Below are positions 31,348 to 40,524 of a stretch of DNA of 64,000 bases, in pieces. Positions within the stretch are counted from its first letter, which is position 1; each line of letters begins with the position of its first letter. The notes beneath the pieces were generated by a model that saw nothing but the letters and a program-made list of their open reading frames with translations, did not search any database and was not told the origin of the DNA. Location: contig JAKIVA010000004.1 in NCBI GenBank assembly GCA_021647265.1, positions 1 through 64,000 of the forward strand, written 5' to 3'. This DNA is from Lutibacter sp. (GTDB lineage: Bacteria > Bacteroidota > Bacteroidia > Flavobacteriales > Flavobacteriaceae). A program made the position numbers and the translations under genes.

Positions 31348-31635
31348 ATGGTGTCAATAAATCTAACTGAAGTAAATAGCAAAAATCAAATTGCTAGGGT
31401 TATCTGTTTAAAAATGGAAAGTAATGGTATTAAAAAAAGTGAAATAATTTTAGGAACGCGTTTAAGTAAAACCGCTATAAATAGTGTATTATGTTTAGAT
31501 AATTGCGAAAAAGACTATAGGTTTAATACCTTGTTAAAGGTACTTAGATTTTTAAAGATACAATTATTTATTGGGAGAAATGAAGATATTAAAACCAATA
31601 TTTTGTCGCTTTTTAATACTTCTGATAATAAATAG
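31348..31635 (+). CDS. Small helix-turn-helix protein, Xre-like
   Basis: 95 residues, no signal peptide. The middle (SEIILGTRLSKTAINSVLCL) reads as a helix-turn-helix, and NTLLKVLRFLKIQLFI is the following helix typical of small Xre/Cro-like regulators (the LLKVLxxL segment). It diverges from the DUF302 gene across a 236-base gap. It may regulate the neighbouring block, or it may be unrelated. It is weakly conserved in appearance, so the family call is tentative. Confidence 0.5.
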   Translation: MVSINLTEVNSKNQIARVICLKMESNGIKKSEIILGTRLSKTAINSVLCLDNCEKDYRFNTLLKVLRFLKIQLFIGRNEDIKTNILSLFNTSDNK

Positions 31636-31690
31636 CTATAAACATGAGTTAAAAGATATATTAATTATATTTGGACTTTATTAAAAAATA

Positions 31691-32668
31691 ATGATTGTAA
31701 AAATTGTAAAATCTTTTATTTTTAGTTTCTTTTTTATAGCCTCTATAGTTATAAAAGCACAGGAAACGTTACCTATTTATGCTGATTATTTATCAGATAA
31801 TGTGTATTTAGTACATCCATCAGCTGCGGGGATAGGAAATTGCGGTAAAATTAGATTTACAGCTCGTAGTCAATGGAGTGGTGTAAGTGATGCACCTTCA
31901 CTACAAACGTTAAGTGTTCATCAACGTATTGGTGATAATACAGGAGTGGGTTTTATTCTTTTCAATGATAAAAACGGGTATCATTCTCAGCAGGGAATTC
32001 AGGCTACCTATGCCTATCATATTAATTTGGGATGGCCAGAGGAGTCTAATCAAATTTCATTTGGCTTATCATTTATGGTGGTTAATAATACTGTTGATGA
32101 AAGTCAATTTACAATTCCAGATCCAGTAATTTCACAAATAGTACAAAGTGAGAGTTACTTTAATGCCGATTTTAGTATGGCCTACCATAAAGAAGGTTTC
32201 TTCTCATATTTTACGGCAAAAAATATTATGCTAAGTGCTCGTAATTTGTATAATGACCAGTATGAGTCATTAAATTTACGTAGGTATTTGGTTACGTTAG
32301 GTTATTATTTTGGGAAAGGTAAAAATTTGCAATTTGAACCTTCTGTTATGGCTCAAAGTATAGAAAGAACAGGAGAAAAATTTGTAGATTTTAACATTAA
32401 AATTTATAAAGAAGTTTCAAATGCTCAACTTTGGGCAGCATTTTCATACAGAAGAGGTTTTGACAATGCCAATACACAAGAATTAAGTTATTTAACACCA
32501 ATTGTTGGTATAAATTATCAAAGATTTATGATGTCTTACACATACACAAAACAAACAGGCGAAATTTTATTTGACGATGCGGGTTATCATCAAATTACAT
32601 TAGGATTTAACTTTGGGTGTAGGCAACCTCGTAGAAATGGATGTCCTAACATTAATGCTTCTTTTTAA
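31691..32668 (+). CDS. PorP/SprF-family outer-membrane protein
   Basis: 325 residues: signal peptide (IFSFFFIASIVIKAQ), then the family start PIYADYLSDNVYLVHPSAAG and the strand series RFTARSQWSGV, QTLSVHQRIGDNTGVGFIL, HSQQGIQATYAYHINLG, and a C-terminal barrel end QITLGFNFGC. PorP/SprF proteins are type IX secretion/gliding-associated outer-membrane proteins that often pair with large CTD-bearing adhesins. No adhesin gene is next to this copy. The gamma carbonic anhydrase gene follows 18 bases later. Confidence 0.88.
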   Translation: MIVKIVKSFIFSFFFIASIVIKAQETLPIYADYLSDNVYLVHPSAAGIGNCGKIRFTARSQWSGVSDAPSLQTLSVHQRIGDNTGVGFILFNDKNGYHSQQGIQATYAYHINLGWPEESNQISFGLSFMVVNNTVDESQFTIPDPVISQIVQSESYFNADFSMAYHKEGFFSYFTAKNIMLSARNLYNDQYESLNLRRYLVTLGYYFGKGKNLQFEPSVMAQSIERTGEKFVDFNIKIYKEVSNAQLWAAFSYRRGFDNANTQELSYLTPIVGINYQRFMMSYTYTKQTGEILFDDAGYHQITLGFNFGCRQPRRNGCPNINASF

Positions 32669-32686
32669 ACGTTTACAAATTTTTAT

Positions 32687-33196
32687 ATGATTATTAAAGA
32701 GTTAAATGGAAATAAGCCAATTTTTGGCAACGATTGTTTTTTTGCTGAAAATTCAGTAATTATCGGAGAGGTTGAAATGGGTAATCAATGTAGTGTTTGG
32801 TATAATGCAGTAATTAGAGGAGATGTACATTACATAAAGTTAGGAAACAAGGTTAATGTACAAGATGGTGCCGTAATCCATGCAACCTATAAAAAATCAC
32901 CTACAAATATTGGTGATAATGTATCAATTGGCCATAATGCTTTGGTTCATGGTTGTACAATTCACAATAATGTTTTAGTAGGAATGGGAGCTATTATTAT
33001 GGACGATTGTATTGTTGAAAGTAATTCAATTATTGCTGCTGGAGCTGTGGTTACCAAAGGTACTCATATAAAATCAGGCAGTATTTATGCCGGAGTTCCT
33101 GCAAAAAAAATAAAAGATATTAGTGAGGAGCTAATTTCAGGTGAAATTAATAGAATTGCTAATAATTATGTGAAATACGCTAATTGGTATCAGTAG
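32687..33196 (+). CDS. Gamma-carbonic anhydrase family protein
   Basis: 169 residues of left-handed beta-helix (hexapeptide repeat) sequence: IIGEVEMGNQCSVWYNAVIR, GDVHYIKLGNKVNVQDGAVI, NIGDNVSIGHNALVHGCTIH. The three zinc-site His (VIHATY, IGHNALVHG) are in the usual positions, so it may be catalytically competent. Members of this family often act as uncharacterised acyltransferase-like or CO2-hydrating enzymes in the cytosol. It ends at the GGGCGTT repeat (33202-33297), which separates it from convergent murI. Confidence 0.9.
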   Translation: MIIKELNGNKPIFGNDCFFAENSVIIGEVEMGNQCSVWYNAVIRGDVHYIKLGNKVNVQDGAVIHATYKKSPTNIGDNVSIGHNALVHGCTIHNNVLVGMGAIIMDDCIVESNSIIAAGAVVTKGTHIKSGSIYAGVPAKKIKDISEELISGEINRIANNYVKYANWYQ

Positions 33197-33201
33197 TATT
33201 T

Positions 33202-33297
33202 GGGCGTTACCTTTCAGGTCGGGCTATCACTACTCGCTTTTTTTAGTTAGAAAAGAACTAAAAAATAGCTCAAACACATCGTTCTATCCCTAACGCA
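33202..33297. repeat. GGGCGTTA...TAACGC palindromic repeat element with internal hairpin
   Basis: The element begins GGGCGTTA (33202) and ends TAACGC (33291-33296), mutually inverted. It contains GGTCGGGCTATC near the left and TTCTATCCC near the right, and an internal hairpin with arms TTTTTTAGTT (33239-33248) and AACTAAAAAA (33256-33265). I recognise this general form (GGGCGTT, GGTCGGGCT, ATCCCTAACGC) as a dispersed intergenic element in marine flavobacteria. Here it sits between convergent genes, where the A/T hairpin can terminate both. Confidence 0.65.
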
Positions 33298-33306
33298 AAC
33301 AACAAT

Positions 33307-34095
33307 TTAAAAATCTAATTTTTCTACAGTAAATTTCACTAAAACATCATTTAATATTTCTGACAGGACGTTGGTTTCAATGTTAGTATAAAACAGGTGT
33401 TTACTTTTTTGGGGTGAAACTAACATTAAGTGGTGTTTTTCTAAAATAGCTTTTGTTTGTCTTGCAACGGCCTCTCCAGAATCAATAATTACAACATTTT
33501 TACCTACTATTTTTTTTATTTGAGGAATTAAATAAGGGTAGTGTGTACAACCTAAAACCAAATGATCTATACCATAATTTAACATAGGTTTTATGTACGA
33601 GATAAGTAATTCATTTAATTTGTATGAATTTAATTCACCATTTTCAATTAATTGAACCAACCCTTCTCCATCTTGTTCAATGGTTGTAATATTTTTTGTG
33701 TAATTGGCTGTTGTTTTTTCAAATAACTCACTTATTAATGTGCCTTTGGTTGCTAAAATTCCAATTGCTCCTGTTTTACTTAAAAGAGCTGCAGGTTTAA
33801 TCGCTGGTTCTATACCAATAAACGGAATAGTATAATTTTTCCTTAAATAATCTATGGCATTTGTTGTGGCAGTATTACAAGCAACAATTATTAGCTTGCA
33901 ACCTTTTGAAATTAAGAGTTCCGTATTTTTTATACATAGTGAAATAATTTCCTCCTTAGATTTTTCCCCATACGGAGCATTTTTACTATCGGCTAAATAA
34001 ATAGTGTTTTCATTGGGAAGTAATTTTATTACTTCTTTCCATATTGACGTACCTCCAATACCAGAATCAAATATGCCAATAGGTTGTTTTTTCAT
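33307..34095 (-). CDS. murI: Glutamate racemase
   Basis: 262 residues, cytosolic. It interconverts L- and D-glutamate for peptidoglycan. Catalytic motifs: IGIFDSGIGGTSIWKEV (Asp), IVACNTATTNA (first Cys), and LVLGCTHYPYL (second Cys followed by the catalytic His). Full length. It is the downstream neighbour of the envelope operon (skp, bamA, uppS) but is separated from it by a strong terminator (34111-34138), so it probably has its own promoter. Confidence 0.96.
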   Translation of the reverse strand: MKKQPIGIFDSGIGGTSIWKEVIKLLPNENTIYLADSKNAPYGEKSKEEIISLCIKNTELLISKGCKLIIVACNTATTNAIDYLRKNYTIPFIGIEPAIKPAALLSKTGAIGILATKGTLISELFEKTTANYTKNITTIEQDGEGLVQLIENGELNSYKLNELLISYIKPMLNYGIDHLVLGCTHYPYLIPQIKKIVGKNVVIIDSGEAVARQTKAILEKHHLMLVSPQKSKHLFYTNIETNVLSEILNDVLVKFTVEKLDF

Positions 34096-34110
34096 TAGAA
34101 TAAATGTAAA

Positions 34111-34140
34111 AAAAAATCTCGCAAGGGCGAGATTTTTTTT
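34111..34140 (-). terminator. Strong intrinsic terminator of the bamA-skp operon
   Basis: Perfect 12-bp stem AAAAAATCTCGC (34111-34122) and GCGAGATTTTTT (34127-34138) around an AAGG loop, flanked by A-runs to the left, which read as a U-tract on the minus strand. It lies just after the last skp gene. Confidence 0.85.
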
Positions 34141-34158
34141 AAATAAGTATTATATTTT

Positions 34159-34662
34159 TTATTGAATGCCTAATTTAGCTTTTACCGCAGGAAGTAAATC
34201 AGTACCCTTCGCCACAATTAAAGTTGAAGCTTCTAAAACGTATGTGTAACCTTGCTCTGCAGCAACATCATCGATAGCTTTTTTAGCTTTTTCTAAAATT
34301 GGTTTCAATTTTTCATCTCTTTTTTTGTTTATTTCTTCTCTAGCTACTTGAGATGCTTGGTACAAGTTTTGTTGATCTTGTTGTACTTCAGCACTTCTTT
34401 GCTGATTAACCTCATCAGTTTGAGATTTAACTTCAGCTTCATATTTTTTTAATTTAGCTTGAAGTTTAGTTTGCTCAGCTTTTAATTCAGTTTCATAAGT
34501 TTTACTTAATTTTTCAAGTTCAGCATTCATTGCTTTTGTTTCTGGCATAATGCTTAAAAGCTGGTCTGTACTTATATGTCCAATTTTTATTTGAGCTTGT
34601 ACAGCAGTGTTAAATCCTAAAGTAATTATTGCGATTAATAATAAGTTTTTAAATTGTTTCAT
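34159..34662 (-). CDS. OmpH/Skp-family periplasmic chaperone
   Basis: 167 residues: signal peptide (LLLIAIITLGFNTAVQAQ), IGHISTDQLLSIMPETK at the trimerisation base, a long charged coiled coil (residues ~45-125, Lys/Glu/Gln rich), then VAAEQGYTYVLEASTLIVAK as the returning strands. Skp-type chaperones hold unfolded outer-membrane proteins for BamA. It is one of two tandem copies; the other is 20 bases upstream. Confidence 0.92.
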   Translation of the reverse strand: MKQFKNLLLIAIITLGFNTAVQAQIKIGHISTDQLLSIMPETKAMNAELEKLSKTYETELKAEQTKLQAKLKKYEAEVKSQTDEVNQQRSAEVQQDQQNLYQASQVAREEINKKRDEKLKPILEKAKKAIDDVAAEQGYTYVLEASTLIVAKGTDLLPAVKAKLGIQ

Positions 34663-34681
34663 TTTTATAGTTGTTATTTAT

Positions 34682-35458
34682 TTAATTATTATTCTGTTCT
34701 TTTGCTTTTTTAGCAGCTTCAATATCTTTTATTCTTTTTTGCCTTTTAGCTTCAATTGCAGCTTTTAATTCTTCTCTTTTTTTAAGTTGAGCAGCTCTCT
34801 TATCTTCAATTTTCTTTTTTAATTCGGCTTTTCTTAAATCACGATCACTTATCTTTTTTTGTGATTCTTCATTGAGTGTTTTAGGCTCTGTTTTTGTTTT
34901 ATTTCTTTTATGTTGTTTTTCTTTGGCTGCTATTGCCTTTTTACTTCTTGTGATGTTTTTAATAACCAAATCGCTAATATCAAACTTTTTATTGGTATAC
35001 AACATTATTAATGAACTTGATTTATCTAATACAAAGTCATATCTTCTTTTGGTTGCAATGTCTTGAACAGCATTAAATACTAAATCTTGAATTGGTTTAA
35101 CCAATTGTTGTCTCAAAAAGAATAAATCACCATCAACACCAAAATAAGTTGCTTGTAATTTTTTTAAATCAAATTCTAAGATTTGAATATCTTCTTCTTT
35201 TTCAACAATTAACTCATCCGTTAATAATGCTTTTTCATTGTTTAATTCAGCTTTTAATTTTTCTATTTCTTTTTCTTGTTTTTCAATATTTTGTTGCCAA
35301 ACAATTGCTTTATTATTAATTTTTGCTTGTGCTTCCTTATATTCTGGAATATTTTCTAAAATATATTCCATATCAATATAGCCAATTCTTTGTGCTTTTT
35401 GTGCATTTAAAGCAAAACTTAAAATTATAAATGCAAATAAAAGAACTTTTTTTATCAT
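34682..35458 (-). CDS. OmpH/Skp-family chaperone, long form
   Basis: 258 residues: signal peptide (VLLFAFIILSFALNAQ), RIGYIDMEYILENIPEY, a coiled-coil arm, and the returning part RRYDFVLDKSSSLIMLY. A highly charged Lys/Glu tail of about 80 residues (KKKIEDKRAAQLKKREELK region) extends beyond the usual Skp length. The tail is probably a further coiled coil. It lies between bamA (64 bases upstream) and the shorter copy. Confidence 0.9.
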   Translation of the reverse strand: MIKKVLLFAFIILSFALNAQKAQRIGYIDMEYILENIPEYKEAQAKINNKAIVWQQNIEKQEKEIEKLKAELNNEKALLTDELIVEKEEDIQILEFDLKKLQATYFGVDGDLFFLRQQLVKPIQDLVFNAVQDIATKRRYDFVLDKSSSLIMLYTNKKFDISDLVIKNITRSKKAIAAKEKQHKRNKTKTEPKTLNEESQKKISDRDLRKAELKKKIEDKRAAQLKKREELKAAIEAKRQKRIKDIEAAKKAKEQNNN

Positions 35459-35522
35459 AACTAATAAGTATTTAGAAAAAATCGTGCCATTTAATAATAT
35501 TTACAAATATAACTGATTTTGA

Positions 35523-38078
35523 TTAAAATTGTTGTCCTATAATAAAGTGAGTTTGCCAACCAGATTTTGCTGTTTGTCCAGGTAAAGGATCAAAACCATT
35601 TGCAAAGTCAATTCCTAACATCCCAAAGGCAGGCATAAATATTCTAAGTCCAACACCCGCAGATCTTTTTAATACAAATGGATTGAAATTTTTAAACCCA
35701 TCATAAGAATTTCCAGCTTCTAAAAATCCTAACACATAAATTGATGCAGAAGGTTTTAATGTAATAGGATACCTAAGTTCTAATTGAAACTTATTATAAA
35801 TAGTTCCTCCACTAATAGTTGACAGCCTTCCGTTCTCATAACCTCTTAAGCCAATTACTTCTCTACCGTCTAATTGGAATGTTGCTATACCGTCACCTCC
35901 TACAAAATAACGTTCAAAAGGAGAGTCGCCTAGTTGACTATTGTAACTTCCCAAAATTCCAAATTCTGCATTGGACATAATTACCAAATCATCTGTTAGT
36001 GCAGTATACCATTTCCCTTTAAAACTAGCTTTGTAATACTCTAACCATTTGTACTTTTCACTATCTTCAAGTGTGGAGTAGTCTTTGTCATTGAACAATG
36101 AGTAAGGAAGTGTTAATTTAGCTCCTATGCTAAAGTCTGAACCTTGTTTTGGGAAAACTGGATTTGGACCAGCAGAACTTCTTCCCAAAGTAATACTGTA
36201 AGATAAATTATTTGAAGACCCTGTTGAAAAAGAAAATGTTGAAACAGGATAATCCTTTAAATCGTATAATTGGTAACTAATACTTTGTGACAATGTAAAG
36301 TAATTATCTGGCCATTGTAGCCGTTTTCCTAAGCCAATAGATGCTCCAACAATGTTTAAACGTTGATCTTTGTCAACCCTGTTGGTTTGATAATCGTATC
36401 TAAATTGTTTTGAATTATAGATAGAGAATGATAAAGATTGGGGTTTTTTACCTCCCAACCAAGGTTCTACAAATGAAAAACTTGAAGTGGTAAAAAACCT
36501 ACTCTTTTGTATTCTTAACGATAGTGTTTGACCATCTCCCATAGGTAAAGGGCGGTATGCTTTTTTATTGAATAAATTTCTAAACGAAAAGTTATTAAAC
36601 GATAGTCCCAAAGTACCGATAAAAGAGCCACCACCATAACCTCCTTGTAATTCTATTTGACTCGAGCCTTTTTCAGCTACAGTATAATCTATATCAACAG
36701 TTTTATCTTGAAAGTTGGGGTTAATGTCAGGTGAAATAGCTTCAGCATCAAAAAAGCCTAATTGGCCAATTTCCCTTATGGTTCTAATAATATCTCTTTT
36801 ACTGTATAAATAACCTGGTTTTGTTCTAATTTCTCTAAAAACTACATGGTCATTGGTTTTGTCATTACCATTAACAGTTACCTTTTTAATTCTTGTAGGT
36901 TGATCTTCGTAAATTCGTATTTCAATATCAATAGAATCATTGTTAACTCTTGTTTCTACAGGAAGTACTCTTGAAAATAAATAACCATTATCTTGATATA
37001 AAGTTGCAATATCTTGAGAGTCTGGTGAGCCATCACCTGTAACTCTTTCTTTTAAAACTTTTCCATTATACGTGTCCCCTTTTTCAATTCTTAAAAGTCG
37101 TTGTAGCTGAGCATCAGTGTATTTGGTGTTTCCCAAAAATTGAATATTTCCAAAAATATATTTTTTACCTTCTTCTACCTTTATAGTTAGGTTCAATGTA
37201 TTATCATCATTCCAAGTTATTGAATGCCCAACAACTCTGGCATCTCTATACCCTTTTTCACTGTATGTAGTAATTAAATTTTCTAGGTCTTCTTTAAAAT
37301 CAGTTTCAATAAATTTAGATTTTTTCCAAAACCTACCTAGCATTTCCTTTTTAGTATTTTTCAGGGTTTTTCTAAGTTTCTTTGTGCTAAAATCTTTGTT
37401 GCCTTCAAAAATAATATTTTTTATTTTTACTTTTTCACCTTTATCAATATGAACTAGCATGTTAACTGTATTTACGCTAGAGGTATCGGGTTTTGTGTTT
37501 ATGGTAACTTTTGTTTTTAAGAATCCTTTTTCTTGAAACTTCTTTTTAAAATAGTTTTTTGTAGTAACAATTAAGTTATCTGTAACCATTGCTCCTTTTT
37601 TAAGTTCAGCATCTTTTTGTAAATCGGAAGCTTTATTCTTTTTAACACCTTGAATGGTTACGTTGTTTAGTTGGGGTAATTCCTGAACTTCAAATTCTAA
37701 ATAAGCAACATCACCATCAATTTTAGAGATGTAAACTTCTACATTGCTAAATTGTTTGGTTTCGTATAGTTTTTTGATGGCGCTTGTTAATTTATCTCCA
37801 GGTAGTTTAATTTGTTGCCCTACTTTTAAACCGGTAAAAACTTTGACAGTTTCTTCTTCAAATTTCTGAAGGCCTTTAACCGTAATTCCACCAAGTTCAT
37901 AAAAACTATCTTTTTTGAAAATAGGTTTTTTTATTGTTGGAGGAATACTATCATTAACTATGGAATCATTTTTTATTTGAATCTCTTTTAAAACATTTTT
38001 TTGTGGTTCTTGTGCAATTACAGAAGTTGTTGCTAAAAAAAATGTAAAAAGTAAAAGGGCTATGTTAAATTTATTCAT
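35523..38078 (-). CDS. bamA: Outer-membrane protein assembly factor BamA
   Basis: An Omp85 protein of about 851 residues from the ATG at 38078 (MNKFNIALLLFTFFLATTSV signal peptide). The longer open frame reaching back to 38207 overlaps uppS and is unlikely to be used. POTRA domains occupy roughly residues 60-440 (for example ITVKGLQKFEEETVKVF, QLPQLNNVTIQGVKKN, GNIQFLGNTKYTDAQLQRLL, RIKKVTVNGNDKTNDHVVF). The 16-strand barrel follows, with the VGGDGIATFQLDGREVIGLR loop, and the protein ends HFIIGQQF. It overlaps the end of uppS by 8 bases. Confidence 0.95.
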   Translation of the reverse strand: MNKFNIALLLFTFFLATTSVIAQEPQKNVLKEIQIKNDSIVNDSIPPTIKKPIFKKDSFYELGGITVKGLQKFEEETVKVFTGLKVGQQIKLPGDKLTSAIKKLYETKQFSNVEVYISKIDGDVAYLEFEVQELPQLNNVTIQGVKKNKASDLQKDAELKKGAMVTDNLIVTTKNYFKKKFQEKGFLKTKVTINTKPDTSSVNTVNMLVHIDKGEKVKIKNIIFEGNKDFSTKKLRKTLKNTKKEMLGRFWKKSKFIETDFKEDLENLITTYSEKGYRDARVVGHSITWNDDNTLNLTIKVEEGKKYIFGNIQFLGNTKYTDAQLQRLLRIEKGDTYNGKVLKERVTGDGSPDSQDIATLYQDNGYLFSRVLPVETRVNNDSIDIEIRIYEDQPTRIKKVTVNGNDKTNDHVVFREIRTKPGYLYSKRDIIRTIREIGQLGFFDAEAISPDINPNFQDKTVDIDYTVAEKGSSQIELQGGYGGGSFIGTLGLSFNNFSFRNLFNKKAYRPLPMGDGQTLSLRIQKSRFFTTSSFSFVEPWLGGKKPQSLSFSIYNSKQFRYDYQTNRVDKDQRLNIVGASIGLGKRLQWPDNYFTLSQSISYQLYDLKDYPVSTFSFSTGSSNNLSYSITLGRSSAGPNPVFPKQGSDFSIGAKLTLPYSLFNDKDYSTLEDSEKYKWLEYYKASFKGKWYTALTDDLVIMSNAEFGILGSYNSQLGDSPFERYFVGGDGIATFQLDGREVIGLRGYENGRLSTISGGTIYNKFQLELRYPITLKPSASIYVLGFLEAGNSYDGFKNFNPFVLKRSAGVGLRIFMPAFGMLGIDFANGFDPLPGQTAKSGWQTHFIIGQQF

Positions 38079-38826
38079 TGAGTTTTTCAATTTGTTCACT
38101 AGTTTTTCCAAAACGTCGTTCTCTATTCTGATATTCAAAAATTGCATTAAATAGGTTTTCTTTTCTAAAATCGGGCCAAAGTGTATTTGTAAAATACAAT
38201 TCAGCATATGCTATTTGCCATAACAAAAAATTGCTGATTCTTTTTTCTCCACTTGTTCGAATCATAAAATCAACATCCGGCAAAGAAAACGTATATAAAT
38301 GGTTATTTATAATTTTTTCATTAATTTCTTCAAGGCCAAGTTGTTTATTAACAACTTTTTTTGATATTTTTTTGATAACATTAACAATTTCTTCTCTTGA
38401 TCCATAACTTAATGCCAATGTTAGTGTTAATCTGTTATTATTTTTTGTTTTTTCAATAACATCTGCAAGTTCTTTTTGTGCTCTTTCTGGTAAGTTATGA
38501 ATAGTACCAATGGTGTTTAGTTTTATATTATTTTCTTGCAGTGTTTTTAGTTCTTTTTTTAATGATGAAACTAATAAAGCCATTAATGTTTTAACTTCTA
38601 ACTTGGGTCTATTCCAATTCTCAGTTGAAAAAGCGTACAAAGTTAAATAATTAACTCCAATTTCAGCACAACCTTCAATAATTTCCTTTACAGAGGTAAC
38701 ACCATTTTTATGTCCAAAAACGCGTGGTTTCCCTTTTGATTTTGCCCAACGCCCATTGCCATCCATAATTATTGCAATATGGTTTGGTAGTGAGCCTTTC
38801 AATATTTTAGCTTTTAAATCTTTCAT
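38071..38826 (-). CDS. uppS: Undecaprenyl diphosphate synthase (isoprenyl transferase)
   Basis: 251 residues, cytosolic/peripheral cis-prenyltransferase that makes the lipid carrier for peptidoglycan. Motifs: IIMDGNGRWAKSKG (catalytic Asp), RVFGHKNGV, LTLYAFSTENWNRP, ALSYGSREEIV, and the C-terminal PDVDFMIRTSGEKRISNFLL. Full length. The start codon shares a base with the stop of the DUF6089 gene, and the end overlaps bamA, so the three are one translationally coupled unit. Confidence 0.96.
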   Translation of the reverse strand: MKDLKAKILKGSLPNHIAIIMDGNGRWAKSKGKPRVFGHKNGVTSVKEIIEGCAEIGVNYLTLYAFSTENWNRPKLEVKTLMALLVSSLKKELKTLQENNIKLNTIGTIHNLPERAQKELADVIEKTKNNNRLTLTLALSYGSREEIVNVIKKISKKVVNKQLGLEEINEKIINNHLYTFSLPDVDFMIRTSGEKRISNFLLWQIAYAELYFTNTLWPDFRKENLFNAIFEYQNRERRFGKTSEQIEKLNE

Positions 38827-39506
38827 TAAAACGGACTTGAATAGCAGGCGGGTCTTCCAAAAGTATAAACTAAAGATATGCCACTTAGAATATACCAGTC
38901 GTTACTATTTGGGTTTCCAAAGGTTAAAGATTTTATATTGTTGTTATTGTAATCTATATCATCTACAAAAGTATATCTGGCTCTTAATTCAAAAGCAATG
39001 GCAAAATCTTGAAATAATTTTGTTTTATAACCAACACCAAAAGGTATTGCAAAGGATGTTTTTGAACTGTATTGGTATTGTAATGGAGCCGTTTCTGCCA
39101 CTACAACATTATAATTAAAGATAGCAAATTCAAGTAGTAAATAAGGAGTATAGGTGTTTTTGTAATTGTCTAGATTGTAGTTAAAATAATTAAACTCAAT
39201 TCCTACTGCCAATTCTTTTATGCTATTTTTAAAACCAATGCCCCTAAAATAACGTTCTCTGTTTGTTGCATTTTTATCATCAGACATTATTGCTGCATAG
39301 GTGAATGTTCCTCTAAAAGAAATTCGCGGGTTCATATTCCATTTATAAATTACTCCTCCCATAATATTATTTGGGTTTATATAGTATTCAGGTCCTATAT
39401 CTCCAATATAATTGCTACCACCTATAAATAAACCAACTTCGTTAATTTGTGCATTGGAAGTGTTTGTGACACAGATAAATGTAATAAGTAAAACTAGTTT
39501 TTTCAT
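38826..39506 (-). CDS. DUF6089-type outer-membrane beta-barrel protein
   Basis: From the ATG at 39506 the product has a signal peptide (MKKLVLLITFICVTNTSNAQ), then EVGLFIGGSNYIGDIGPEY, YKWNMNPRISFRGTFTYAAI, RERYFRGIGFKNSIKELAVG and barrel strands to the end YILSGISLVYTFGRP. The GGSNYIGDxG and RGxxFKN...E patterns are those of the DUF6089 family found before uppS in flavobacteria. It is the first gene of the envelope-biogenesis operon, with a -7 promoter box 16 bases upstream. Confidence 0.85.
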   Translation of the reverse strand: MKKLVLLITFICVTNTSNAQINEVGLFIGGSNYIGDIGPEYYINPNNIMGGVIYKWNMNPRISFRGTFTYAAIMSDDKNATNRERYFRGIGFKNSIKELAVGIEFNYFNYNLDNYKNTYTPYLLLEFAIFNYNVVVAETAPLQYQYSSKTSFAIPFGVGYKTKLFQDFAIAFELRARYTFVDDIDYNNNNIKSLTFGNPNSNDWYILSGISLVYTFGRPACYSSPF

Positions 39507-39521
39507 AAATAAAATAGCGTG

Positions 39522-39529
39522 CAAATATA
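39522..39529 (-). promoter_or_regulatory. Probable -7 promoter element of the uppS-bamA operon
   Basis: On the minus strand this reads TATATTTG, matching TAnnTTTG, preceded by the usual trailing C (TTTGC). It is 16 bases before the ATG of the DUF6089 gene. No clear -33 TTG at the normal spacing. Confidence 0.45.
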
Positions 39530-39640
39530 AATAAATATCATTGTTTATAGAAGTTATACAAAGTCTTTTTTGTTAAACTGCTTATAAATGAAATTATTGT
39601 AGTTTCAGCAAACTACTTTTTTTAAGAATAAGCACTAAAA

Positions 39641-40522
39641 TTAATTTCGGGTATCTTGACCCCAAAGTAATTTTTCACGGAGAGTTTTTATAAAAGTTTG
39701 TTTATTTAGTTGTACCATTTTTAAGTTAAATTTAGACTTTTCTACCTGTACTTCAGTGTTCCTCTTAATGGTTGTAATTCGTGAATCTAATGATAAGAAA
39801 AATTTATCTTCTCTACCACTTACCTTAAATTTTATAACAGTATCATCTGGTATTACCAACGGTCTTGCATTTAAATTATGTGGGGCAATAGGAGTTAAAA
39901 CAAAACTTTTAGCTTGGGGTGTAATTATTGGTCCTCCACAACTTAATGAGTAACCTGTGGAGCCTGTTGGTGTTGCTATTATTAATCCATCTGCCCAATA
40001 AGAAGTTAAATACTCGTTATCTAAATACGTTTCAACGGTTATCATTGAAGCCGTGTTTTTTCTGTTTACTGAAACTTCATTTAACGCAAAATTTAAGGCA
40101 GCTAAATTTTTAATTTTTGGAGAGGTAGTAACACTTAATAATGCACGCTCTTTTACTATAAATTCACCATTAATAAGTTGTTCTATTGCATTTTTTATTT
40201 CTTCTTTTTGAACAGTTGCTAAAAAACCTAACCTTCCTGTGTTGATACCAACAATGGGAATATTTGAATTTCTAATAAAAGTTACGGCTCTTAAAATAGT
40301 ACCATCACCTCCAATTGTAACCATAAAATCAAATGAATTATCCAACTCCTTATAAGAACGAAATGTTTTAGCTGTTGAAATTTCAATATGCTTTTTTAAG
40401 CCCGAATAGTAATTTTTTTCAATAACAAATGTTACTGAATTGGTTTCTAACATGTTAAATAATTCTTCAACATATTTTTTATCTTCAGGTTTGTAGTACT
40501 GGCCATAAATAGCAATTTTCAT
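39641..40522 (-). CDS. nadK: NAD kinase
   Basis: 293 residues. It phosphorylates NAD to NADP. Motifs: MKIAIYGQYY start, the ATP-grasping MVTIGGDGTILRAVTF, IVGINTGRLGFLAT, the NE-containing ALNEVSVNRKNTASM, and WADGLIIATPTGSTGYSLS with SCGGP. Full length, cytosolic. Two bases separate it from the upstream CBS-domain gene, so they are co-transcribed. Confidence 0.96.
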   Translation of the reverse strand: MKIAIYGQYYKPEDKKYVEELFNMLETNSVTFVIEKNYYSGLKKHIEISTAKTFRSYKELDNSFDFMVTIGGDGTILRAVTFIRNSNIPIVGINTGRLGFLATVQKEEIKNAIEQLINGEFIVKERALLSVTTSPKIKNLAALNFALNEVSVNRKNTASMITVETYLDNEYLTSYWADGLIIATPTGSTGYSLSCGGPIITPQAKSFVLTPIAPHNLNARPLVIPDDTVIKFKVSGREDKFFLSLDSRITTIKRNTEVQVEKSKFNLKMVQLNKQTFIKTLREKLLWGQDTRN

Positions 40523-40524
40523 CC

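Noticed and set aside
35523..38207. BamA start at 38207
   Set aside because: It would bury the signal peptide 43 residues inside the protein and overlap uppS by more than 130 bases; the ATG at 38078 places the signal peptide correctly.
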